From Burkholderia sp. Ax-1719 (GTDB taxonomy: Bacteria > Pseudomonadota > Gammaproteobacteria > Burkholderiales > Burkholderiaceae): a stretch of 55,468 bases of DNA. Made by a program: the position numbers and the translations under genes. The notes beneath the pieces were generated by a model. It saw only the letters and a program-made list of their open reading frames with translations, searched no databases and was not told the DNA's origin. Below, in pieces: positions 33,123 to 40,939 of the stretch. Location: assembly GCF_011753055.1 (NCBI RefSeq), contig NZ_VWWJ01000039.1, positions 1 to 55,468 of the forward strand, in the 5' to 3' direction. How positions within the stretch are numbered: position 1 is the stretch's first letter; each line of letters begins with the position of its first letter.

Positions 33123-34673
33123 ATGAATCTATTCCGAGCCCTGCTGACGGTCAGCGGCTTCACGCTGCTGTCTCGCGTGACCGGACTGGCCCGCGAGACG
33201 CTGATCGCCCGAGCATTCGGCGCGAGTCAGTACACCGACGCCTTTTACGTCGCGTTCCGCATTCCCAACCTGCTGCGCCGCATTTCGGCCGAAGGCGCGT
33301 TTTCGCAGGCCTTCGTGCCGATCCTCGCGGAGTTCAAGAACCAGCAAGGTCACGACGCCACGCGCGCGCTAGTCGATGCCACATCGACCGTGCTCGCGTG
33401 GGTGCTCGCCTTCCTGTCGGTGCTGGGCATCGTCGGCGCGTCGTTCGTCGTGACCGTGGTCGCGTCGGGCCTCAAGAGCGACGGGCAGGCCTACCAGCTT
33501 GCCGTCACGATGACGCGCATCATGTTCCCGTACATCGTGTTCATTTCGCTGACGTCGCTCGCGTCCGGCGTACTCAACACTTACAAGCAGTTCTCGCTGC
33601 CCGCGTTCGCGCCGGTGCTGCTCAACGTCTCGTTCATCACCGCCGCGGTGGCGTTCGCGCCGCGCATGCATCAGCCGGTCTTCGCGCTGGCGTGGGCGGT
33701 GATCGTCGGCGGGGTGCTGCAGTTCCTCGTGCAGTTGCCGGGGCTCAAGCGCATCGACATGATGCCGCGCATCCATCTGAACCCGCTCAAGGCGCTCGCG
33801 CACCGCGGCGTCAAGCGCGTGCTCGCGAAAATGGTGCCGGCCATGTTCGCGGTGTCCGTGGCGCAGATCAGCCTGATCATCAACACGAACATTGCCTCGC
33901 GCCTCGGCCCGGGCGCGGTGTCGTGGATCAACTACGCCGACCGCCTGATGGAGTTCCCCACGGCGCTGCTGGGCGTGGCGCTCGGCACGATCCTGCTGCC
34001 GTCGCTGTCCAAGGCGCACGTCGATGCCGATCCGCACGAGTATTCCGCGCTGCTCGACTGGGGCCTGCGCGTGACCTTCCTGCTGGCCGCGCCGTCGGCG
34101 GTTGCGCTGTTTTTCTTCGCCGAACCGCTCACCGCCACGCTGTTCCACTACGGCAAGTTCGACGCCAACTCGGTCATCATGACGGGCCGCGCACTGGCGG
34201 CGTACGGCGTGGGGCTGATCGGCCTCATTCTCATCAAGATCCTCGCGCCCGGTTTCTACGCGCGCCAGGACATCAAGACGCCCGTGAAGATCGGCGTGGG
34301 CGTGCTGATCGCCACGCAGATCAGCAACTACATTTTCGTGCCGATCTTCTCGCACGCGGGCCTGACGCTTTCGGTGGGCCTGGGCGCCTGCATGAACGCG
34401 CTGCTGCTCTTTATCGGCCTGCGCCGCCGTGGCATCTATATGCCGTCCGCGGGCTGGACGACGTTCTTCGTGCAACTGATCGGGGCATGCCTCGTGCTGG
34501 CAGGCGCCATGCACTGGTGCTCGATCAGCTATGACTGGATTGGCCTGCGCCACGAGCCGCTCGCGCGCATTCTGCTGCTCGGGTCCTGCCTCGTGCTGTT
34601 CGCGACGCTATATTTCGGTATGCTTTGGCTGATGGGCTTCAAATACGGCTACTTCAAGAGGCGCACGAAGTGA
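33123..34673 (+). CDS. murJ: Lipid II flippase MurJ
   Basis: Moves lipid II across the inner membrane for peptidoglycan synthesis. 516 aa with about 14 hydrophobic helices. Seen: the N-terminal SGFTLLSRVTGLARETLIARAFG and DAFYVAFRIPNLLRRISAEGAFSQAFVP, which carry the essential arginines of MurJ. The frame is open upstream to 32946, but the conserved start is at 33123. The stop overlaps the GTG of the SirB1 gene. Confidence 0.97.
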   Translation: MNLFRALLTVSGFTLLSRVTGLARETLIARAFGASQYTDAFYVAFRIPNLLRRISAEGAFSQAFVPILAEFKNQQGHDATRALVDATSTVLAWVLAFLSVLGIVGASFVVTVVASGLKSDGQAYQLAVTMTRIMFPYIVFISLTSLASGVLNTYKQFSLPAFAPVLLNVSFITAAVAFAPRMHQPVFALAWAVIVGGVLQFLVQLPGLKRIDMMPRIHLNPLKALAHRGVKRVLAKMVPAMFAVSVAQISLIINTNIASRLGPGAVSWINYADRLMEFPTALLGVALGTILLPSLSKAHVDADPHEYSALLDWGLRVTFLLAAPSAVALFFFAEPLTATLFHYGKFDANSVIMTGRALAAYGVGLIGLILIKILAPGFYARQDIKTPVKIGVGVLIATQISNYIFVPIFSHAGLTLSVGLGACMNALLLFIGLRRRGIYMPSAGWTTFFVQLIGACLVLAGAMHWCSISYDWIGLRHEPLARILLLGSCLVLFATLYFGMLWLMGFKYGYFKRRTK

Positions 34674-35518
34674 CGACGATGAACTCGCGGGTCCTGGACT
34701 ATTTCAGCGCGCTCGTCGCGGAAGACGAAAGCCTGCCGCTCACCGAAGCGGCGCTGTCGATCGCGCAGGATGCCTACCCCGATCTCGATCTGCAAGGCAC
34801 GCTCGCCGAAATCGACGAGCTTGCGCTGCGCGTGAGCCGTCGCCTGCCTGAAGGCGCGGACGTGCGCCAGCAGATCGCGTTTCTGAACCGCGTGTTCTTT
34901 CGCGAGATGGGCTTCGCGGCCAATCTCAACGACTTCCTCGATCCGGACAACAGCCATCTGCACGTGGTGCTGCGCCGCCGGCGCGGCATTCCGATTTCGC
35001 TCGCTGTGCTCTATCTGGAGATAGCGGGCCAACTGGGTCTGCCGGTGCAGGGCGTGTCGTTTCCCGGCCACTTTCTGCTGCGCGTGGCGTTGCCCGACGG
35101 CGACGCGATGCTCGACCCCACCACCGGCCGCGCGCTGACCGAATCCGACATGGTCGATATGCTTGAGCCCTACGTGGCCAACGCCGGCGATTCCGTCGCC
35201 CGCGCGCTGCGCATGCTGCTCGAACCGGCCACGCGGCGCGAGATCGTCGCGCGCATGTTGGGCAATCTCAAATCTGTCTATCTTCAGACCGAACGCTGGG
35301 AGCGTTTGCTGGCCATCCAGCAGCGCCTCGTCATCCTGCTGCCGGACAGCATCGAGGAAGTTCGCGACCGTGGCTTCGCTTATGCGCGGCTCGAATACGT
35401 GCGGCCCGCGCTCGAAGATCTGGAGACGTATCTCGACGAGCGCCCAGACGCCGCCGATGCGACCGTGGTCGAATCGCAGTTGCAGGAGTTGCGACAGCGG
35501 ATGCTCGATAACGACTGA
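34670..35518 (+). CDS. SirB1 family protein (transglutaminase-like, TPR)
   Basis: 282 aa. Seen: a degenerate transglutaminase-like core RGIPISLAVLYLEIAGQLGLPVQGVSFPGHFLLRV without a catalytic cysteine, as usual for SirB1, then a C-terminal tetratricopeptide-type segment (TERWERLLAIQQRLVILLPD onward). The function is unknown. A GTG at 34670 in a GTGA overlap with murJ and with AGAGG upstream is chosen; an ATG three codons later is possible. A terminator follows. Confidence 0.9.
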   Translation: MTTMNSRVLDYFSALVAEDESLPLTEAALSIAQDAYPDLDLQGTLAEIDELALRVSRRLPEGADVRQQIAFLNRVFFREMGFAANLNDFLDPDNSHLHVVLRRRRGIPISLAVLYLEIAGQLGLPVQGVSFPGHFLLRVALPDGDAMLDPTTGRALTESDMVDMLEPYVANAGDSVARALRMLLEPATRREIVARMLGNLKSVYLQTERWERLLAIQQRLVILLPDSIEEVRDRGFAYARLEYVRPALEDLETYLDERPDAADATVVESQLQELRQRMLDND

Positions 35519-35537
35519 CGCTGTGCGCTTCGCCATC

Positions 35538-35565
35538 AAAAAAGCCCGCCGAAGCGGGCTTTTTT
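35538..35565. terminator. Bidirectional terminator after SirB1 gene
   Basis: GCCCGC-CGAA-GCGGGC stem with 6-base A and T runs; shared with the convergent SDR gene. Confidence 0.92.
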
Positions 35566-35592
35566 GCGTCAAATCGCGTCGCCGATGCAGGC

Positions 35593-36351
35593 TTACTTCG
35601 GCTGCATGCGAATCGCGCCGTCGAGGCGGATCACTTCGCCGTTGAGCATCGGGTTCTCGAAGATCTGCTTGACCAGCATTGCGTACTCGTCGGGCTTGCC
35701 CAGACGCGAGGGGAAGGGCACCATCGCGCCCAGCGCATCTTGCACTTCCTTGGGCATGCCCAGCAGCATCGGCGTTTCAAAGATGCCGGGCGCGATGGTC
35801 ATGACGCGGATGCCGCTGCGCGACAGATCGCGTGCGACCGGCAGCGTCATGGCGACCACGCCGCCCTTGGACGCCGCATAGGCCGCCTGGCCGATCTGGC
35901 CGTCATACGCCGCCACGGAAGCGGTATTGACGATCACGCCGCGCTCGCCGCCCTCGTTGGGCGCGGTCTGCGCGATTGCGGCGGCCGCCAGGCGGATCAT
36001 GTTGAAGGTGCCGATCAGATTGACCGAGATGGTCTTGCTGAACGCGTCGAGCGGATGCGGGCCGTCCTTGCCGACGGTCTTGATCGCGGGCGCGATACCC
36101 GCGCAATTCACCAGACCGCGCAGCGTGCCCAGCGCCGTAGCGGCGGCCACGGCTTTGGCGCCGTCTTCTTCGCTGGCGACGTTGCACTTCACGAACACGC
36201 CGCCCAGTTCCTGGGCGAGCGCGTGGCCGGCTTCCTCGTTGAGATCGGCGAGCACGACCTTGCCGCCTTCGGCCGCAATCAGGCGCGCCGAAGCCGCACC
36301 GAGGCCCGAAGCGCCACCGGTGATCAGAAATACGTTGTCGCGGATTTGCAT
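35593..36351 (-). CDS. SDR family oxidoreductase, 3-hydroxyacyl-CoA dehydrogenase type 2-like
   Basis: 252 aa. Seen: cofactor motif LITGGASGLGAASARLI, LVNCAGIAPAIKTVGKDGPH, catalytic Ser/Tyr/Lys in NTASVAAYDGQIGQAAYAASKGG, and TIAPGIFETPMLLGMPKEV with the ending NGEVIRLDGAIRMQPK. These match human HSD17B10-like short-chain 3-hydroxyacyl-CoA dehydrogenases, which act in fatty acid or isoleucine breakdown. It lies downstream of adk (195-base gap), on the same strand. Confidence 0.92.
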   Translation of the reverse strand: MQIRDNVFLITGGASGLGAASARLIAAEGGKVVLADLNEEAGHALAQELGGVFVKCNVASEEDGAKAVAAATALGTLRGLVNCAGIAPAIKTVGKDGPHPLDAFSKTISVNLIGTFNMIRLAAAAIAQTAPNEGGERGVIVNTASVAAYDGQIGQAAYAASKGGVVAMTLPVARDLSRSGIRVMTIAPGIFETPMLLGMPKEVQDALGAMVPFPSRLGKPDEYAMLVKQIFENPMLNGEVIRLDGAIRMQPK

Positions 36352-36546
36352 CTGTCTTCCTCCTTGCTGCTCGATGGCATTGCGATGGTTTTGTTATGGG
36401 CGATGCAGGGACCGGCCCACGACTCATCGGCGAAACTTAGTGCCGCAGCGCAAGAGGAGAGTGGCCGGCCAGAAAGCAAAACGGGCGAGGCCGGCGGTGT
36501 CGCCGGGCCTCGCCCGGCTTTGGCCGGCTAGAGACGTTTTACGGTC

Positions 36547-37209
36547 TTACTTGAGGGCGTCGAATGCGCGGTTGCGGATTTCGTCCACGCTGCCCAGACC
36601 CGAGATCGCGCGATATTGCGGCGCCTGCAGGCCGTTTTCTTCACCGCGCTTGGCCCATTCGCTGTAGTAGCTGATGAGCGGCTTGGTTTGCGCGACGTAC
36701 ACGTCGAGACGCTTGCGAACCGTCTCTTCCTTGTCGTCGTCGCGTTGCACGAGCGCTTCGCCCGTCACGTCGTCCCGGCCCTCTTCCTTCGGCGGATTGA
36801 ACTTGACGTGGTACGTGCGGCCCGACGCCGGGTGCATGCGGCGACCGCTCATACGCGTGATGATTTCGTCGAACGGCACGTCGATCTCGAGCACGTAGTC
36901 GATCGCGACGCCGGCCTGCTTCATCGCTTCTGCCTGGGGCAGCGTGCGCGGAAAGCCGTCGAACAGATAACCGTTCTTGCAGTCGTCTTCCTTCAGACGT
37001 TCCTTCACCAGGTTGATGATGAGTTCGTCCGTCACGAGTTCGCCCGCGTCCATGAAGCGCTTCGCTTCGAGGCCGAGCGGCGTGCCCGCCTTGACCGCCG
37101 CGCGCAGCATGTCGCCGGTCGAGATCTGCGGAATGCCGAACTTCTCTTTGATGAAGGTTGCCTGGGTTCCCTTGCCCGCGCCGGGGGCGCCCAACAGGAT
37201 CAAACGCAT
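36547..37209 (-). CDS. adk: Adenylate kinase
   Basis: Interconverts ATP, AMP and ADP. 220 aa, long-LID type without zinc cysteines. Seen: P-loop GAPGAGKGTQA (residues 7-17), ISTGDMLRAAV, GYLFDGFPRTLPQAEA and the LID with RMHPASGRTYHVKFNPPK. GGAGAAAG precedes the ATG at 37209. kdsB lies 333 bases upstream on the same strand. Confidence 0.98.
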   Translation of the reverse strand: MRLILLGAPGAGKGTQATFIKEKFGIPQISTGDMLRAAVKAGTPLGLEAKRFMDAGELVTDELIINLVKERLKEDDCKNGYLFDGFPRTLPQAEAMKQAGVAIDYVLEIDVPFDEIITRMSGRRMHPASGRTYHVKFNPPKEEGRDDVTGEALVQRDDDKEETVRKRLDVYVAQTKPLISYYSEWAKRGEENGLQAPQYRAISGLGSVDEIRNRAFDALK

Positions 37210-37542
37210 TTCAACTTTCTCCGATCTGTGTGAATTCTTGCGGCGCGGCGGCTGCCCTTGATGAAGGTTCAGGGCGGCATCTGCGGCGTCGTGCGTCTCC
37301 TACCCGTTTGCTCGTGCCCGACACGCCTCTCGCATCATGTCAGAGGCCGGTGGCGCCGTGCCAGACCCGCGCATGCCTTTAGCGCCGGAAATGGAATCCG
37401 GCGCGGCGCACTGGGTGGCAACTAGCCTCGGAAGGCTGCGAGCAAAACCGGGCAACGGTGGGGGAAACCCCCACGCACAAAGGCTTGGACGGCTCGCGCA
37501 AACAATTGATTATGCCATGGGTTTTTCGGCCCACCAGCGCTA
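37210..37542. other. 333-base intergenic region kdsB-adk with hairpins
   Basis: No coding frame is convincing. It holds a perfect hairpin GTGGGGG-AAA-CCCCCAC (37458-37474) and a smaller AGCCT-CGGA-AGGCT stem (37423-37436). Neither is followed by a T-run. It probably also contains the adk promoter. Confidence 0.45.
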
Positions 37543-38346
37543 TTAAGGTCGGAATAACGCCTGTACACGGGCGAGGTCGGCGGGCGTGTCGACGCCGGGC
37601 GCCGGCGCTTCATCCGTGACCAGCACCGCGATGCGCTCGCCGTGCCACATCGCGCGCAGTTGTTCGAGCGCTTCCACCTGCTCGATCGGCGACTGCGCGA
37701 GGCCCGGATAGGCGCGCAGGAATTTGGCCCGGTAGGCATACAGGCCGATATGCCGATAAACCGTCGCCGGGGCAGGCGGGGCGGGCATCGCGGCCAGATC
37801 GAGACGGCCCGGCGACCAATGCGGCTGCCAGGCGTCGCGCGCCCAGGGAATGGGGGCGCGCGAGAAGTAGAGCGCCACGCCGCGCGCATCGAGCACCACC
37901 TTCACGACGTTCGGGCTGAAGATCTCGTCCGAGGCCGTGATGGGGTGGGCGGCCGTGGCGATCGCGCACTCGGGGTGAGCGGCCAGGTGCGACGCCACGT
38001 CGCAGATCAGCGCGGGGTCGATCAGCGGCTCGTCGCCCTGAACATTGACCACGATCAAATCATCGTTCCAGCCGAAGTGCTCGGCGACTTCCGCGAGGCG
38101 ATCCGTGCCCGAGGGATGGTCGGCGCGCGTGAGCACGGCTTCGAAGCCATGCTGGCGTGCGGCGTCCAGCACGCTCTGGGCGTCCGAGGCCACCAGCACC
38201 TGCTGGGCGCCCGATTCGCGGGCGCGCTCGGCCACGCGCACGACCATCGGCTTGCCGCCGATATCGGCGAGCGGCTTGTTCGGCAGCCGGGTGGACGCAA
38301 GACGCGCCGGCACGACGGCGATAAAGGATTGCACGGGAGTGGTCAT
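37543..38346 (-). CDS. kdsB: 3-deoxy-manno-octulosonate cytidylyltransferase
   Basis: Activates KDO as CMP-KDO for lipopolysaccharide core synthesis. 267 aa. Seen: FIAVVPARLASTRLPNKPLADIGGKPM (CTP site), DHPSGTDRLAEV, VNVQGDEPLI with metal-binding Asp, and HIGLYAYRAKFLRAYPGL. It follows lpxK and the Trm112 gene on the same strand, a compact lipopolysaccharide group. Confidence 0.97.
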   Translation of the reverse strand: MTTPVQSFIAVVPARLASTRLPNKPLADIGGKPMVVRVAERARESGAQQVLVASDAQSVLDAARQHGFEAVLTRADHPSGTDRLAEVAEHFGWNDDLIVVNVQGDEPLIDPALICDVASHLAAHPECAIATAAHPITASDEIFSPNVVKVVLDARGVALYFSRAPIPWARDAWQPHWSPGRLDLAAMPAPPAPATVYRHIGLYAYRAKFLRAYPGLAQSPIEQVEALEQLRAMWHGERIAVLVTDEAPAPGVDTPADLARVQALFRP

Positions 38347-38404
38347 GACCGGTTCGGGCGAGGTGAGGCGGCGAGGTGAGGCTAGTAAGGCGCAGGCCGA
38401 CGGG

Positions 38405-38608
38405 TCAGGCCGAAGCGGGGCCGTTCGGATCGACGGGTGTGCCTTCGACGGTCTGACGGGCTTCGTCGACGAGCATGACGGGTATGCCGTCGCGGATCGG
38501 ATAAGCGAGCTTGTCGGCGCTGCAGATCAGTTCCTGCGCGGCGCGATCGTAGCTGAGCGGGCCCTTGCAGATCGGGCAGACCAAAATTTCAAGCAGACGG
38601 GCGTCCAC
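38405..38608 (-). CDS. Trm112 family (YcaR) small zinc-ribbon-like protein
   Basis: 67 aa. Seen: ARLLEILVCPICKGPLSYD and ADKLAYPIRDGIPVMLVDEARQ, the signature of YcaR/Trm112-like proteins, found between lpxK and kdsB in many proteobacteria. The GTG at 38608, with GGAG 7 bases upstream, is chosen; it overlaps the end of lpxK by 20 bases. The function in bacteria is unsettled. Confidence 0.92.
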   Translation of the reverse strand: MDARLLEILVCPICKGPLSYDRAAQELICSADKLAYPIRDGIPVMLVDEARQTVEGTPVDPNGPASA

Positions 38609-39662
38609 GGAGTTTCTCCACAACCAGGGTGATAAGGCGATGATCGAGCGCGGCTTGCACAGGGACAACCCAGATGCGCGCGTCGTTCCAGGCCCCCAAT
38701 TTTACTGCATCCTTTTCGGTGACCAGGATGGCGTCGGCATCGATATCGGCGAACGGGTTCGAGGTGTAGTCGTAATGGTCGGGCAGCGGCAGCGTTTGCG
38801 GCGCGAGACCGGCCGCGCGCAAGGTGGCGAAAAAGCGCTCCGGCGAGCCGATGCCGGCCGCCGCGACGAGGCGCTGCGGCGCGCTGTTTGTGGTGTTTGC
38901 GCTGTTCGCGCCCGACTGCCCCGTGCCGAACTGCGCGAGCGGGCGGCGCAGTGCCGGGTTTGCCAGATGCCAGGCTTCGCCTGGCTCCAGCTTGAGCGCG
39001 AAGGTGTTGGGCCAATCGGGTAGGGCGCGCTCGAACGGATTGTTGATGAGCGTGGCGTCGCGGTGCCGCGAAAGCGGTTCGCGCAGCGGACCGGCGGGCA
39101 GCAGGAAGCCGTTGCCGCCCAGCCGGTGATCGAACACCACGAGTTCGAAGTCGCGTACGAGGCGATAGTGCTGCAGGCCGTCGTCGCTCACGATCACATC
39201 GACGTCGCGATGCGCCGCGCACAGGGCCTGCGCCGCCGCCACGCGGTCGGGCGAGACCCACACGGGCACGCCGGTGCGGCGGGCGATCAGCAACGGTTCG
39301 TCGCCGCAGGCGCGGGCGGACGTGGATGCCGTCACGGCGGTGGGGCGCTCGATTTTCGCGCCGTAGCCGCGCGATACAACGCCGGGCGAGTAGCCCGCCG
39401 CGCGCAGCGCTTCGACGAGCGCGATCACCGTGGGCGTCTTGCCCGTACCGCCCACCGTCACGTTGCCCACCACCACGACCGGCACGCCCACGCGCACCGA
39501 TTTGAGCCAGCCGGCCGCAAAGGCCGCGCGGCGCGCGCCGCTCACGGCTGCGAACACGGCGGCCAGCGGCGAGAGCACCCACGCGAGCGGGCCGCGCTCC
39601 TGCCATGCGCGCGCAATCGTGCTTTCGGTGCGTGCCTTGAAGTCGGCGAGAGGCGTGCTCAT
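38589..39662 (-). CDS. lpxK: Tetraacyldisaccharide 4'-kinase
   Basis: Phosphorylates the lipid A precursor at the 4' position. 357 aa. Seen: P-loop VVVVGNVTVGGTGKTPTV, SRGYGAK, CGDEPLLIARRTGVPVWV and VSDDGLQHYRLVRDFELVVFD. The ATG at 39662 starts the conserved MSTPLADFKAR; the frame is open to 39842. It is the first gene of the lpxK-Trm112-kdsB-adk run here. In related genomes exbB-exbD often precedes it; here a HicAB pair does. Confidence 0.96.
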   Translation of the reverse strand: MSTPLADFKARTESTIARAWQERGPLAWVLSPLAAVFAAVSGARRAAFAAGWLKSVRVGVPVVVVGNVTVGGTGKTPTVIALVEALRAAGYSPGVVSRGYGAKIERPTAVTASTSARACGDEPLLIARRTGVPVWVSPDRVAAAQALCAAHRDVDVIVSDDGLQHYRLVRDFELVVFDHRLGGNGFLLPAGPLREPLSRHRDATLINNPFERALPDWPNTFALKLEPGEAWHLANPALRRPLAQFGTGQSGANSANTTNSAPQRLVAAAGIGSPERFFATLRAAGLAPQTLPLPDHYDYTSNPFADIDADAILVTEKDAVKLGAWNDARIWVVPVQAALDHRLITLVVEKLRGRPSA

Positions 39663-40002
39663 CGGCAGGCGCGGGGTATCGGGTTCGCGTCCGATGCGGG
39701 CATCGGACGGCAGGACGGCATGGGCATCGGAGCGGTTCTCCTGTTCGGAAGGGGCGCACGGCGCGAGAGAGCGGCGATCGGTCTGTGTAGGCCGTTGCGT
39801 GGCCAACCGCGGACCAATCTGAGGCCGACGTGAACCTGGCACTCTAGCGCGGGTGGGTGAGGGGCGGCAAGCCGCGTGGCCGTTTGCGCCAAGGTGGTGA
39901 AAGATTTGCGCCAGTCGGCATTGGCGACGGATTGCTGCAAGAGGACGGCCGAATCTGGAGCATGATACTAATTTTTAGTATCATTGTTTCTTACGCATTC
40001 GC
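39663..40002. other. 340-base divergent intergenic region (lpxK / hicA)
   Basis: GC-rich over the first 260 bases, then a sharp AT-rich patch with the HicB operator near hicA. No gene is seen; it should carry the lpxK promoter. Confidence 0.45.
39962..39984. promoter_or_regulatory. Palindromic operator upstream of hicAB
   Basis: ATGATACTAA-TTT-TTAGTATCAT: perfect 10-bp arms around a 3-base centre, 18 bases before the hicA start. HicB antitoxins repress their own operon at such palindromes. Confidence 0.8.
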
Positions 40003-40257
40003 ATGAAAGCCAGACACGAAAGGACGCTTGAGCACATTTTCTCGCGCCCGACGCCAGCGGGCGTCAGGTGGGCCGACGCTGTGGCGCTGATGCGCGAACT
40101 GGGCGCGGAAATCGAAGAGCGCGAAGGTTCTCGCGTCGCGATTTTCCTGTTTGGCCAGATCAAGGTGATGCATCGCCCTCATCCGTCGCCGGATATGGAC
40201 AAAGGTGCGGTTACGTCGCTGCGAAGGTGGTTCGAAGACAATGGAGTGAAGCCGTGA
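40003..40257 (+). CDS. hicA: HicA family mRNA-interferase toxin
   Basis: 84 aa. Seen: the dsRBD-like HicA layout with AVALMRELGAEIEEREGSRVAI and IKVMHRPHPSPDMDKGAV, where the His of MHRPH fits the catalytic histidine. It is coupled to hicB by a GTGA overlap. HicA toxins cut mRNA and block translation until bound by HicB. Confidence 0.9.
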   Translation: MKARHERTLEHIFSRPTPAGVRWADAVALMRELGAEIEEREGSRVAIFLFGQIKVMHRPHPSPDMDKGAVTSLRRWFEDNGVKP

Positions 40258-40592
40258 TCAACATCATGAAAATTGCTGGCCACAAGGCCGTCATCGCCTA
40301 CGATCCGGACATCGACATGTTTCGCGGTGAATTCGTGGGGCTGAACGGTGGCGCCGACTTTTACGCGACCGACGTCGCCGGTTTGCATCTCGAAGGCGAG
40401 CAATCGTTGAAGGTATTTCTCGAAGAATGTGAGCGGCGCAACGTCGAGCCCTACAAGCAGTATTCCGGTCGTTTCGTCCTGCGCACTTCGTCCCACGCGC
40501 ATGAGGCGGCGGCGACCGCGGCGGCGGCTCAGGGCATGAGCCTGAACCAATGGGCGGCAAACATTCTAGAACAGGCCGCCACGGCCGACTGA
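40254..40592 (+). CDS. hicB: HicB family antitoxin
   Basis: 112 aa. Seen: the partial RNase-H-like N-terminal domain (IAYDPDIDMFRGEFVGLNG, VAGLHLEGEQSLKVFLEECE) and a C-terminal DNA-binding segment (SGRFVLRTS, GMSLNQWAANIL) of the HicB ribbon-helix-helix type. The GTG at 40254 has GGAG 7 bases upstream; an ATG at 40266 lacks a site. It should bind the palindrome at 39962-39984. Confidence 0.9.
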   Translation: MINIMKIAGHKAVIAYDPDIDMFRGEFVGLNGGADFYATDVAGLHLEGEQSLKVFLEECERRNVEPYKQYSGRFVLRTSSHAHEAAATAAAAQGMSLNQWAANILEQAATAD

Positions 40593-40939
40593 CGCAGCAT
40601 TTCACGTAAACCGCTATTCTCCCTTCCCCCGGAAATTCCACGCCCTGTGGACAACTTTGTGGAGAAGTCGGTGCCGGGCGGCCGCAAAGGCCCGTTCGTG
40701 CGCCTTTCCATCGGTGTAAGGTACGGATGGGCGAATAAAAATCCTATTTGAATCAATGGGATAGATCGTATTTTAGCGTTTGCGCGGTATCCGTCGCAAA
40801 TATGACAATTCATGTAGCCAATGTGGAAACATCGCCGCGCCCGCGCGCTGGGAGCGTTTCCTGCTGGACTCCGGCCCCCTGAACGGTCTATCGTCTGGGC
40901 GGGCCGCCTCGCGTCCGCTGCTTATCCACACCCTCTGCC
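40593..40939. other. 347-base intergenic region hicB-xseA
   Basis: Contains an AT-rich block (about 40736-40815) and two DnaA-box-like 9-mers: TGTGGACAA (40646-40654, TTGTCCACA on the other strand) and TTATCCACA (40922-40930, perfect). TTTGCG / CGCAAA (40779-40784 and 40795-40800) is a small inverted repeat. No gene is seen. Confidence 0.45.

Noticed and set aside
40593..40939. Replication origin
   Set aside because: Only two DnaA-like 9-mers and no dnaA, dnaN or parAB nearby.
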